Source of the DNA: Blattabacterium cuenoti
GTDB lineage: Bacteria; Bacteroidota; Bacteroidia; Flavobacteriales; Blattabacteriaceae
Assembly (NCBI RefSeq): GCF_014251635.1
Contig: NZ_CP059194.1
Span: 558,001-622,000 of the forward strand
Direction of reading: 5' to 3'
DNA: 64,000 bases
The notes beneath the pieces are model-generated. The model saw nothing but the letters and a program-made list of their open reading frames with translations. It was not told where the DNA came from and did no database searches. This document shows, piece after piece, positions 1 through 8,424 of the stretch. The translations under genes and the position numbers were made by a program. Every line of letters starts with the position of its first letter. Positions within the stretch are counted from its first letter, which is position 1.

Positions 1-576
1 ATTTAATAGAGCTTCTATAAAAGAAGTATTTAATCCATACATCAACATTTCTATATATTTTTTTGCAACAATTCTTTTTGGAATACTATTCTTTTCATAC
101 AACCAAATATTTTTTTCTGCTTCTATTTGAGGCGTTAAACTAGAAGGTAATTTTTCCAAGTTTTTTAAATAAAATTGAAATTTATTCATGTCCATTTTTC
201 CTTTTTCATTTTGAAAATCAATAATTTTGCTATATATTGATTGCTTTTCTATTGCTTTCCAAAAATCTTTTTTTGTACTTGTAATACCTAATTTTTTAGC
301 TTGCTGATTCATCACTTTTTCATGAACTAATAGTTTCCAAGCCTCATTTTTCAAATGCTCATCAACTTCATCTTCACGAAATTGTTTCAAAAATTGAAAA
401 TAATCAAGATATTCTTTTAAAAAAATGTTATCTCTATTTACTTTTCCAATAACAGTGGAATTTTCAGTAAAAAATTTCAGCAGAATATTAGGATCTAATA
501 TAAAAAATAGCAAAGATATGCTTATAAAAAAGAAAACTAACCATGTATTTTTTCTTATTTTCTCTAAAAAACTCAT
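1..576 (-). CDS. ppiD: Peptidyl-prolyl isomerase PpiD/SurA family, N-terminal part (cut by window edge)
   Basis: The 192 visible codons begin MSFLEKIRKNTWLVFFFI. A short basic N-terminus is followed by one hydrophobic anchor (about residues 11-30) and then a charged helical region. This is the layout of Bacteroidetes PpiD-type chaperones, which are held in the inner membrane and help outer-membrane proteins fold in the periplasm. The isomerase (parvulin) domains would lie beyond base 1, so catalytic residues cannot be checked. The ATG lies one base after the stop of the upstream CBS-domain gene, so the two are probably co-transcribed with lptC. The family is fairly sure from the N-terminus and the gene order lptC-CNNM-ppiD, which I recall from flavobacteria. 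Confidence 0.75.
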   Translation of the reverse strand, partial: MSFLEKIRKNTWLVFFFISISLLFFILDPNILLKFFTENSTVIGKVNRDNIFLKEYLDYFQFLKQFREDEVDEHLKNEAWKLLVHEKVMNQQAKKLGITSTKKDFWKAIEKQSIYSKIIDFQNEKGKMDMNKFQFYLKNLEKLPSSLTPQIEAEKNIWLYEKNSIPKRIVAKKYIEMLMYGLNTSFIEALLN

Positions 577-577
577 T

Positions 578-1873
578 TTAAACTTTTTTTTTCAGAAAAA
601 TTTCTTCTATTTTATTTTTAGATACTTTTTTAATTTCTATATAAAAATTTTTATTGATAACAATTTTATCTCCATATTTTGGAATGTCTCCTGTATAAGT
701 AACGATCAATCCTCCTAAAGTTTCATATTTATCAGATTGAGGAAGATCTAAATTATATTTAGCATTGATAAAATCAATTTCTAAACGTGCAGAAAATAAA
801 AATTCATAATCATTTAATTTATTATCTAGTAATAAATTTTCATCATGTTCATCTTTTATATCTCCAATAAACTCTTCTAAAATATCTTCCATAGTTATCA
901 TTCCTGCAGTCCCCCCATATTCATCTAATACTATAGCAATACTTCTTTTTTTTTTAATTAAAAGATCCATGATTTCTCTAATAGGAGTTGTTATATAAAC
1001 TGATTCTACTGATCGAATTATAGATTCGATATTTTTTGGTTTTTTAAATAACTCTAAATAATGAATATAACCAATAATGTTATCTATATTATTTTTATAA
1101 ATCACTATTTTAGATAAGCCACTTTCAGTAAATATATTTCTGATATTATTTATAGAAGAAAATATTAGATTAGAAGAAACTATTTCTTTTCTGGGAACCA
1201 TACATTCTCGTGCTTTTTTTTCAGAAAAATCCAGTGCTTTATGAAAAATTTCAATTTCAGATTCCAAAAATTCTTTTCCTTTTATATTTTTTTCTATGTT
1301 TTCTGATAAAAAATAAACTAAATCTTCTTTATCAAAAATTTTCTTTTTATCATTTTCTTTTTCTCCTAAAATTTTCAAAAAAACATTAGAAATACAAATA
1401 ATGGAGTTTGTAATAGGAGAAAATATTTTATATATTACATATACAGGGACAATGAATAAACTTAACAATTCATTTGAATACACACTGAATATTATTTTTG
1501 GAATAAATTCTCCAATAATTAAAATGATAGTCGCAGAAAAAATTGATTCTAAAAAAATCATCCATAAAGAATTATCCAAAAATTCTTTTGGAAAAATAGA
1601 CAAAAACAATTTTCCCATATAAATCCCATATATAACTAAAGATATGGTATTTCCAATTACCATTGTAGTGATAAATTTTTTGGAATTGTTTATACTTTTT
1701 GAAAGAAGTTTAGAATGAAAAGAACCTTTTTTATTTTCTTTTTCTATTTCTATTTGAAATAAACTGGAAGAAATCAATGCCATTTCCATACCAGAAAAAA
1801 AAGCAGATACTAGTATAGTAATAAAAACTATACTAATATGAAAAATTATATTATTTAATAGGTAAAGTTCCAC
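578..1873 (-). CDS. CNNM/CorC-HlyC family membrane protein with CBS domains
   Basis: The 431-residue protein has the three parts of this family. An N-terminal DUF21 membrane region with about four hydrophobic segments spans roughly residues 10-160. A CBS pair follows, with MVPRKEI near 226 and DEYGGTAGMITMEDILEE near 318-335. A C-terminal CorC/HlyC domain starts near 350. Family members are linked to magnesium or cobalt efflux, and flavobacterial GldE belongs to the same family, so annotators often write 'hemolysin'. The substrate cannot be told from sequence. The start overlaps the lptC end by 23 bases and the stop almost touches ppiD, so this is the middle gene of a three-gene unit. Confidence 0.85.
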   Translation of the reverse strand: MELYLLNNIIFHISIVFITILVSAFFSGMEMALISSSLFQIEIEKENKKGSFHSKLLSKSINNSKKFITTMVIGNTISLVIYGIYMGKLFLSIFPKEFLDNSLWMIFLESIFSATIILIIGEFIPKIIFSVYSNELLSLFIVPVYVIYKIFSPITNSIICISNVFLKILGEKENDKKKIFDKEDLVYFLSENIEKNIKGKEFLESEIEIFHKALDFSEKKARECMVPRKEIVSSNLIFSSINNIRNIFTESGLSKIVIYKNNIDNIIGYIHYLELFKKPKNIESIIRSVESVYITTPIREIMDLLIKKKRSIAIVLDEYGGTAGMITMEDILEEFIGDIKDEHDENLLLDNKLNDYEFLFSARLEIDFINAKYNLDLPQSDKYETLGGLIVTYTGDIPKYGDKIVINKNFYIEIKKVSKNKIEEIFLKKKV

Positions 1874-2381
1874 TAATGTTTTTTAATCTAATTTCTTTTA
1901 AATCTTCAGTAGCTTCTATTCCATTTTTAGCATATAGTCTGATTCCATCTAAATTAGATATGATTGTTGTATATTTCTTATTAAATATTTTTTTATTTTT
2001 TATATCCCAAAAAATCTCATCAGTTTTCAATAAATATCCTTTAGGACTCATAATTTTTATATTTCCTTTAATATGATAGAATATTTTATCAATTGATTTT
2101 ACCCAATCAGCCCTAATATAAGTATATTTATTAGTATTTTGATCATAAATGAATAAATTTAAACCATATGGAAACAAAGTATAAAAAGTATATTCTTTAA
2201 TAATAGGAGAATAAATAACAAATTTTAAGAATCCTTTTTCTTTATAAAAAAGACTTGTTTTAATAAAAATATTTTTAGGTATTTGTTTTCTATCTTTTCT
2301 TATTAAAGCATCTCTGTTCATACAAGAAAATAGAAAAAATAAAAATAATAAAAAGATATGATAACAAAATTTATTACTAAT
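1851..2381 (-). CDS. lptC: LptC-like lipoprotein with no standard start codon
   Basis: The first ATG (base 2321) would give a 156-residue protein without a signal. Reading the same frame upstream, 20 codons from an ATT at 2381 encode ISNKFCYHIFLLFLFFLFSC. That is a typical lipoprotein signal with lipobox LFSC directly before the ATG-encoded Met. The frame remains open for several more codons but holds no ATG, GTG or TTG. The body matches the LptC fold by its repeated beta-strand pattern (KGNIKIMSPKGYLLKTDEIF; IRLYAKNGIEATEDLKEI). LptC passes lipopolysaccharide from LptBFG to LptA. Either a rare ATT/ATA start is used or the gene is losing translation. The LptC call is likely, the start is uncertain. 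Confidence 0.6.
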   Translation of the reverse strand: MSNKFCYHIFLLFLFFLFSCMNRDALIRKDRKQIPKNIFIKTSLFYKEKGFLKFVIYSPIIKEYTFYTLFPYGLNLFIYDQNTNKYTYIRADWVKSIDKIFYHIKGNIKIMSPKGYLLKTDEIFWDIKNKKIFNKKYTTIISNLDGIRLYAKNGIEATEDLKEIRLKNISGTLPIK

Positions 2382-2391
2382 TATTTTATTG

Positions 2392-2399
2392 TACTTTTG
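2392..2399 (+). promoter_or_regulatory. Bacteroidetes -7 element upstream of tRNA-Phe
   Basis: The octamer tacttttg fits the Bacteroidetes -7 consensus TAnnTTTG and lies 12 bases before the tRNA. No clear TTG -33 box sits at the usual spacing. Confidence 0.45.
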
Positions 2400-2411
2400 T
2401 TTTTATGTTTT

Positions 2412-2484
2412 GGTATCTTAGCTCAGTAGGTAGAGCAAAGGACTGAAAATCCTTGTGTCCCCGGTTCGATTCCGGGAGATACCA
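2412..2484 (+). tRNA. tRNA-Phe (anticodon GAA)
   Basis: The sequence folds into a full cloverleaf. The acceptor is GGTATCT/AGATACC, the anticodon stem AAGGA/TCCTT encloses CTGAAAA, and the T arm CCCGG-TTCGATT-CCGGG is perfect. The discriminator is A. The anticodon GAA is at 2445-2447. CCA is not encoded. The gene stands between lptC and skp, which both read on the other strand. Confidence 0.97.
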
Positions 2485-2491
2485 TTTATTT

Positions 2492-3001
2492 TTATTTTAT
2501 ACCTAACTCTCTTTTAACTGCTTCAGTAATATCCTCTCCTTTATTTACTAAAACTCCTTTTCCAGGACTACAATCATCAACTCTTATAATATTTTTATCT
2601 TTATCTATTACTTTATGGATAGCGTTTTCTATTTTTTTATATATAGGATTTAATAATTTATTTTGTTTTTTAGTTAAATCGTCTGAAGCTGTTTTTTGAT
2701 AGGCATGGGCTCTTGACTGTAAAATTTCTAATTCTTTTTTAAGAATTGGATTTTTATTTTTTTGAAATTTTTCTGCTTTTTTATGAAATTCTTTTGCTAA
2801 TTTATCTAAAATATTTTCATGGATTTTACTAATTCTATCCAATTCTTTTTGCGCAGTAGAAAATTCTGGCATTTTCTCTATCAAAGCCGTACTATTAAGA
2901 CAAACTATTTTATTATGACATTCCTTATGATCCTTAGAATACGAATGATATCCGAATAAAAATAGAAATAATAAAAAATAAAGAATTATATTTTTTTTCA
3001 T
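2492..3001 (-). CDS. skp: OmpH/Skp family periplasmic chaperone
   Basis: The 169-residue protein starts with a clear signal peptide (MKKN, then a run of L and F to about residue 20). A long charged alpha-helical coiled-coil stretch follows (about 50-130), rich in K, E and A, as in the tentacles of Skp. It ends with a short beta segment. Skp trimers hold unfolded outer-membrane proteins between Sec and the Bam complex. It lies 28 bases downstream of bamA on the same strand, the usual bamA-skp order, so its clients are probably few beta-barrels such as BamA itself. Confidence 0.85.
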   Translation of the reverse strand: MKKNIILYFLLFLFLFGYHSYSKDHKECHNKIVCLNSTALIEKMPEFSTAQKELDRISKIHENILDKLAKEFHKKAEKFQKNKNPILKKELEILQSRAHAYQKTASDDLTKKQNKLLNPIYKKIENAIHKVIDKDKNIIRVDDCSPGKGVLVNKGEDITEAVKRELGIK

Positions 3002-3029
3002 ATTATTTTGTGTTTTTATTTGTATTGTA

Positions 3030-5645
3030 TTACAAATCTTTTCCTATTATAAAATGTGTTTTCCATTTTGATTGATTAAAACCACGAATTATATCCTTAT
3101 CTATAGGATATCCAAAATCTAACCCTAAAAAACCTATTGGAGGCCAAAATAAACGAAATCCAAATCCAAAAGATTTATTTATAACTAATGGATTAAATTC
3201 TTGATAAGAATTGCTAATATTTCCTCCTTCCATAAAACAAATTGTCCAAATCTTAATATTTGATAAATTTTTAATCAAATAACGTATTTCCAAAATAAGT
3301 TTATTATAAATAGTCCCTCCATTATTTATAATTTTATCTTTATAAGAATACCCCCTTAATGGAATAAAATCTTTATCATATAATTTTGATCCTAATAAAT
3401 TATTATGTACTCCACCCATATAAAATTTTTGGAACGGAAATAATTCTTTTGAATTGTGATATTGCCCTAAATAACCTAATTCTCCTCCTGTTTTCAATAT
3501 CATATTCTTTATAATTTTATGATACCAAAATAAAATTATTTTTAATTTAAAATACTCCATCCATTCCTTCTCTTTATTATTCTTAAAAATTACGGAATAT
3601 GGAATAGTAAATGTACTGTTAAGCTGGATTTTTGATCCTTGAAATGGAAAAATAATATCGGGTTCTATTGAAAATCTTTGAAATGAAATTAAGTAACTCA
3701 GATTGTTGAATTGGCGTTTTTGATATAAATTAGAAGAAATTTCCTTTTGATAAATAAATTTTTCGTAATCTATAGATGTAAAAATCTTAGAATAAGGATC
3801 TAAAAAAGTTAAAGACTTATTTAAGTCAATAGAAACCCCTATTTTTTCTAAAAATTGATGTTGTTTTTCTTCATGCGATATTTCAGTATTTTTATATACT
3901 TGAGATAAAAAATCTAAATCCTCTTCGTTTTTAATTTTTTTTATTGAATATTGACTTTTTAAAGTAAGAGAAGTGGGATGGATTCTCTCTATCCAAGGTT
4001 CTGTAAAAGAAATACCATAAGATGTAAAATCTTTTCCTAACTGACTGTGAAGAACTAATTTTTGTCCGTCTCCTTGAGGAATGGGATTCCACAAGTTCCA
4101 TTTAAAAATATTTTTAATAGAAAAATTTCCAAAATTTAATTTAAAATTTCCGATAACTTTTCTAAAATTTTTTCCTCCAAAACCTCCATGAAGTTGAAAC
4201 TCATTAGTATTTTTTTCTACAACATGCCATTCTATATCAACCCATTCATCTTTTTTGTTTGGTTTAATTATATGATATACTTTATCAAAAAGATTTAAAT
4301 TCTCTAAATGTAACAAACTATATTTAATGTTATGAATAGAAAAAAGATCTCCAGGATAAGTTTTTAATTCTCTTCTAATTACATGATCTTTAGTTATTAA
4401 ATTTCCTAATATAAAAACTTTATTTATGTAGACAGGTTGATTTTCTAATATTTTAATTTCTAAATCTATTTCATTATCTAGAATCCTTTTTTCCATAAAA
4501 GTAATATTAGAAAATAAATAACCTAAATTTAAATAGGCATATAAAATACTATCAGCATAAGAAGGATTTAAAATATTTTTTCTAATCCCAATTGGATTAT
4601 ATATGTCTCCTTTTTTATAAAAGAAAATTTTTTTCAAAAAATCTGTTTTAAACTTTTTATTTCCTAATATAGTAACGTTTCCTAAATAATATTTTTTTCC
4701 TTCTATGATTTTTATTCTTATTCCATAATTTCCTGTTTCTTTTTTCCATATAGAATCTAAAAATACTTGAATATCAATAAATCCCATAGACTTATATTTA
4801 TTGATGATATTTTTTAAATCTTTTTTTATATTTTCTTGAATAAAAAGAGGTTTTTTGATTATAGAAATTATGGGAAATAAATTTTTTCTAGTTTGACTCA
4901 TTAGGTCAAGCAATTCTTTATTTTGAATGACTTGATTCCCATGAAATAATATTTCTTCTATTTCAATTTTTTTTCCTTTATCCACATATAAACATAGTAC
5001 ATTTTTATCATTCTCTTTATTTATTTCACTTTTTATATTAATATCATGATACCCTTTTTTAACATAATATTCTTGTATATCATTTTTAACAGACTGAATC
5101 AAATCATAAGAAATTTTTTCTCCAATTTTTATTTTTTCTATATTGGGAAACTTATCTTTTTCAATTCCTTTTACTTTGATTTCATGAATTTCTTCTAAAT
5201 CTTCTAATTCAAAAAATAAATCAATTTCATTTTGATATTTTTTCTTTTTGTAAATGGATATTTTTCTAAAAAGATTACTTTTCCACAATTTTCTTATAGC
5301 ATTATCTGTTTTTACTCCATAAATATCAATAGGTTCTCCAATAGAAATACCTGATAATTCAGAAATAAAACGACTGTCATATTTAGTTTTCCCTATGATA
5401 TGTATTTCTTTTACAAGGAAAAAAATATTTTTATTATAATGCTTTTTATTTTTAGTAATAGAAGAATTCTCATCGTTAACAGAAAACGAGTGCTCTTTTT
5501 TATAAGAATTCTCATCGTTAACAGAAAACGAGTGCTCTTTTTTATAAGAATTCTCATCGTTAACAGAAAACGAGTATACTTGTTGAAGTGTCAAAAAAAA
5601 TAAATAAAAAATGCAGTTTATAATTACAAAAATATTTTTTTTCAT
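3030..5645 (-). CDS. bamA: Outer-membrane protein assembly factor BamA
   Basis: The 871-residue protein has a signal peptide (about 1-24), POTRA repeats over roughly 75-480, and a C-terminal beta-barrel of the surface-antigen D15 type. Supporting stretches include IKVKGIEK, VTILGNKKF and VFILGNLITKDHVIRREL in the POTRA part and the barrel motif FMEGGN. The end (SKWKTHFIIGKDL) runs past the barrel strands FGFGFRLFWPP and GLDFGYP. BamA inserts beta-barrel proteins in the outer membrane. Just after the signal peptide, residues 25-62 are 2.7 copies of a 14-residue unit, made by a DNA tandem repeat listed separately. The gene follows uppS closely on the same strand. Confidence 0.92.
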   Translation of the reverse strand: MKKNIFVIINCIFYLFFLTLQQVYSFSVNDENSYKKEHSFSVNDENSYKKEHSFSVNDENSSITKNKKHYNKNIFFLVKEIHIIGKTKYDSRFISELSGISIGEPIDIYGVKTDNAIRKLWKSNLFRKISIYKKKKYQNEIDLFFELEDLEEIHEIKVKGIEKDKFPNIEKIKIGEKISYDLIQSVKNDIQEYYVKKGYHDINIKSEINKENDKNVLCLYVDKGKKIEIEEILFHGNQVIQNKELLDLMSQTRKNLFPIISIIKKPLFIQENIKKDLKNIINKYKSMGFIDIQVFLDSIWKKETGNYGIRIKIIEGKKYYLGNVTILGNKKFKTDFLKKIFFYKKGDIYNPIGIRKNILNPSYADSILYAYLNLGYLFSNITFMEKRILDNEIDLEIKILENQPVYINKVFILGNLITKDHVIRRELKTYPGDLFSIHNIKYSLLHLENLNLFDKVYHIIKPNKKDEWVDIEWHVVEKNTNEFQLHGGFGGKNFRKVIGNFKLNFGNFSIKNIFKWNLWNPIPQGDGQKLVLHSQLGKDFTSYGISFTEPWIERIHPTSLTLKSQYSIKKIKNEEDLDFLSQVYKNTEISHEEKQHQFLEKIGVSIDLNKSLTFLDPYSKIFTSIDYEKFIYQKEISSNLYQKRQFNNLSYLISFQRFSIEPDIIFPFQGSKIQLNSTFTIPYSVIFKNNKEKEWMEYFKLKIILFWYHKIIKNMILKTGGELGYLGQYHNSKELFPFQKFYMGGVHNNLLGSKLYDKDFIPLRGYSYKDKIINNGGTIYNKLILEIRYLIKNLSNIKIWTICFMEGGNISNSYQEFNPLVINKSFGFGFRLFWPPIGFLGLDFGYPIDKDIIRGFNQSKWKTHFIIGKDL
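5464..5575. repeat. 42-bp tandem repeat inside bamA (2.7 copies)
   Basis: Copies lie at 5464-5505, 5506-5547 and 5548-5575 (partial, 28 bases). By eye the two full copies are identical. The period is a multiple of three, so it adds whole 14-residue units (SFSVNDENSYKKEH on the minus strand) to the mature N-terminus of BamA, before POTRA1. Perfect identity points to a recent slippage or unequal-exchange event. Confidence 0.95.
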
Positions 5646-5650
5646 GAAAA

Positions 5651-6382
5651 TTATTCTATTTTTCCAAAACGACGTTTTCTTTTTTGATAATTTATTATAG
5701 CTTCAAAGAAATCTTTTTTACGAAAATCAGGCCATAAAACATTTGTGAAATATAACTCTGCATAAGCCGATTGCCAAAGCAGGAAATTGCTAATACGTTG
5801 TTCTCCACTTGTTCTAATAATTAAATCTACATCAGGCAAATTTTTAGTATACAAATGATTTTGAAAAAAAGAAAGATCTATATCTTTTACAGAAAACAAA
5901 CCATTACAGACTTTTTCCGCAATATTTTTTGTTGCTCTTAAAATTTCTTCTCTAGCACTATAACTTAATGCTAAAATTAAAGTTCCAGATGTATTATGTT
6001 TTGTTTTTTTCATGAAGAAAAATAGTTCTTGTTGAATCATTTCAGAAAATCTTTCTACTTCTCCTATAGTAAGAATTTTCACATTTTTTTCATGAATTTC
6101 TTCTAAATGAATTTTTAAATTAGTATGAAATAAACGCATTAAACTATCTATTTCTTGTTTAGGCCTATTCCAATTTTCTGAAGAAAACACATATAAAGTT
6201 ATATAAGGAATTCCTAATTCTTTACTTCCATTTATAGTATCTCTTACAGACTGTATTGATTTTTCATGTCCAAATGTTCTCAATTTTCCTCTTTTTTTTG
6301 CCCAACGACCATTTCCATCCATAATAATAGCTACATGATGAGGAATATTATTATAGTCTATTTTTTCTAGTAACTCTTTCAT
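5651..6382 (-). CDS. uppS: Undecaprenyl diphosphate synthase
   Basis: This cis-prenyltransferase extends farnesyl diphosphate with isopentenyl diphosphate to the C55 carrier lipid for peptidoglycan. The signature HHVAIIMDGNGRWAKKRG is at the N-terminus, with the catalytic Asp in MDGNGRW. The later family motifs LYVFSSENWNRP and DLIIRTSGEQRISNFLLWQ are intact. I chose the ATG at 6382 (243 residues, near the family length of about 250). The open frame reaches 6436, but those 18 extra residues are hydrophobic and not family-like. The gene lies between nadK and bamA on the same strand. It depends on isoprenoid precursors, whose pathway includes the broken mevalonate kinase gene nearby. Confidence 0.93.
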   Translation of the reverse strand: MKELLEKIDYNNIPHHVAIIMDGNGRWAKKRGKLRTFGHEKSIQSVRDTINGSKELGIPYITLYVFSSENWNRPKQEIDSLMRLFHTNLKIHLEEIHEKNVKILTIGEVERFSEMIQQELFFFMKKTKHNTSGTLILALSYSAREEILRATKNIAEKVCNGLFSVKDIDLSFFQNHLYTKNLPDVDLIIRTSGEQRISNFLLWQSAYAELYFTNVLWPDFRKKDFFEAIINYQKRKRRFGKIE

Positions 6383-6448
6383 AAATTCATAAAAAACATA
6401 AACACATCTTTTACAAAGATATAAAATAAAAATCAAGATTTTTCATAT

Positions 6449-7336
6449 TCAATTTCGTTGATCCATTCCCCATAAAAGTTTTTCTCTCAATGTTTTATAA
6501 TATGTATTCCTTCCTTCTTGAAGGAGATATATGTAAAAAGGCGCTTTTTGAATGTATAATTCGTTTTCTTGATTCAAAGAAGTTAATCTTGTATCCATAG
6601 ATAAAGAATAAGATTTTACACGACTATGTATTTTTAAATACACTTTTTGATGATCCGATATGATTAATGGACGTGAAAATAAGTTATGTGGAGATATAGG
6701 TGTTAAAACAAAATTTTTATTTTCAGGTCCAATAATAGGACCGCCACAACTTAGAGAATATCCAGTTGACCCAGTGGGGGTAGAAATTATTAATCCATCA
6801 GCCCAATAAGAAGTTAAAAATTCATTATCTATATAAGCATCTATAGTGATCATCGAAACCATTTCCTTTCTAAGGATTACGATTTCATTTAATGCAAAGT
6901 TGAAAAATTTTTTTTGATCCGTTACAGAAGTCTTTAACGACAATAAACTTCTAGGCATTATGTTAAGTTTTCTATTAAAAATTTTATCTATTTTTTGTAT
7001 AAAAACGTCTTTACTAAAAGTAGCTAAAAAACCTAAATTTCCTGTATTAACTCCAACTATAGGAATACCAGAATCTCTAATTAATGTAATGGCGGAGAGT
7101 ATAGTCCCATCTCCCCCAAAAGTAAACATTAAACTGAAATCTTTATTTGTTAGTTCTTTATAATGAGAAAATACAGGAAAATCTAAATATTTGAATTCTT
7201 TAAAAGAAGACAAAACATGAAAAAATGATTTTTCAATATGAATTTCTATTGAATGACTAAAGGCATAGCCTATGAACTGATTTAAATATGGTATATTTTT
7301 TTCACAAAATTTTTGTCCATATACGGCTATTTTCAT
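6449..7336 (-). CDS. nadK: NAD kinase
   Basis: The 295-residue protein makes NADP from NAD and ATP. The GGDGTILSA motif holds the catalytic Asp, NTGNLGFLA follows, and the second conserved block is PTGSTGYSLSCGGPI. Length and motif order fit bacterial NadK. It is the first gene of a minus-strand run nadK-uppS-bamA-skp, diverging from the mevalonate kinase remnant across 153 bases. I see no clear minus-strand promoter there. Confidence 0.95.
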   Translation of the reverse strand: MKIAVYGQKFCEKNIPYLNQFIGYAFSHSIEIHIEKSFFHVLSSFKEFKYLDFPVFSHYKELTNKDFSLMFTFGGDGTILSAITLIRDSGIPIVGVNTGNLGFLATFSKDVFIQKIDKIFNRKLNIMPRSLLSLKTSVTDQKKFFNFALNEIVILRKEMVSMITIDAYIDNEFLTSYWADGLIISTPTGSTGYSLSCGGPIIGPENKNFVLTPISPHNLFSRPLIISDHQKVYLKIHSRVKSYSLSMDTRLTSLNQENELYIQKAPFYIYLLQEGRNTYYKTLREKLLWGMDQRN

Positions 7337-7436
7337 TTTAAAATTTTCTTAAACAACAAACTGAAAAATTACGAATTTAATTATTTTATTTATTAGAACA
7401 TAATAAATGAAAATAATAAAAATAAAGAGTTTTTTT

Positions 7437-7444
7437 TAAATTTG
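7437..7444 (+). promoter_or_regulatory. -7 element upstream of the mevalonate kinase gene
   Basis: The octamer taaatttg matches TAnnTTTG and stands 45 bases before the ATG at 7490. It suggests the gene may still be transcribed. No TTG box is visible at 17-21 bases upstream. Confidence 0.4.
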
Positions 7445-7489
7445 TGTTGTTTGAAAAAGAAAATAGTAAGCAAAAAATTAAAATAAAAA

Positions 7490-8415
7490 ATGAAAAAATC
7501 TTCGTTTCCGGCAAAAATATTGTTATTTGGAGAATATGGGGTTTTAAAAAATTCAAGCGGACTTTCTATTCCTCACAATATTTACAGAGGAACTTTAAAA
7601 GTTCATTCAGAATTCAATAAGAATATTGAAGATTTTTCAAATTATGAAATCAAGAAATTTTATAGTTTCTTATCTATTTTGGAAAAAAAAAAGTTTTAAC
7701 AAAACTGAATTTAAAGAAATTACATCAAGATATACAAAAAGGAATATTTTTTCATTCAAACATTCCTCAAGGATATGGAATAGGAAGTTCTGGAGCTTTA
7801 GTTGCCGCTATTTATGATAAATATGCAAAAAATAAATTAAAGACATGTTTAAAAAAACATATCATAATATTAAAAAATATATTCAGTAAAATGGAGTCTT
7901 TTTTTCATGGAAAAAGCTCTGGAATAGACCCTTTAATTTGTTATTTAAATCAACCTTTACTCATTCGGTCTAAAACAGATATTTCTATAATAAAAATTAC
8001 AAAAAAAAATAAAGGAAAAGGAGCTATTTTTTTATTAAATTCTGGAGCTCCTAGTAAAACTGATTCTATGATCAAATTTTTTTTCAAAAAGTTTAAACAG
8101 AATAAATTCAAAAAATTTTTTTTCATAGAATTTATAAAATATAATGAAAAATGCATTGAGTCTTTTTTAAAGAAAGATTTTAAAATTTTGTTGGAAAATG
8201 TTAAACTTTTATCCACTTGGGTTTTCAATCATTTTCGTCCCATGATTTCAAAAAAATTTTGGAAAATATGGGAAAATGGAATTTTAAATAATATATATTA
8301 TTTAAAATTGTGTGGTTCTGGAGGGGGGGGCTTTATTTTAGGTTTCACCTCGAATTATGATTTATCTAGAAAAAAATTAAAAAAATATACAATGGAAGTT
8401 CTTTTTCATTTTTAA
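7490..8415 (+). pseudogene. Mevalonate kinase (GHMP family) split by one frameshift in an A10 tract
   Basis: The first frame (7490-7699) encodes the GHMP start, KILLFGEYGVLKNSSGLSIP, and stops after SILEKKKF. The remainder is in another frame to 8415. It carries the ATP-binding motif PQGYGIGSSGALVAA, the conserved HGKSSGIDPL and the C-terminal GSGGGGFILGF. The shift lies in ten A's at 7683-7692. One added A restores one 308-residue reading frame with no other stop, so everything except the tract looks intact. The start resembles flavobacterial mevalonate kinase as I recall it; other GHMP kinases are possible. It may be a fresh pseudogene, or be expressed through RNA polymerase or ribosome slippage. 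A seven-G run near 8322-8332 keeps the frame. Confidence 0.8.
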
Positions 8416-8424
8416 TTCATTTTT

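Noticed and set aside
425..718. A 97-codon plus-strand frame across the ppiD/CBS-gene junction
   Set aside because: It is antisense to two clearly conserved genes, low in complexity and matches no family.
5400..5603. Plus-strand frame encoding a repeated NRKRVLFFIRILIV peptide
   Set aside because: It is only the antisense reading of the bamA tandem repeat.
8322..8332. Second frameshift at the G-run in the kinase remnant
   Set aside because: The frame is the same before and after the run and gives the expected GSGGGGF motif.
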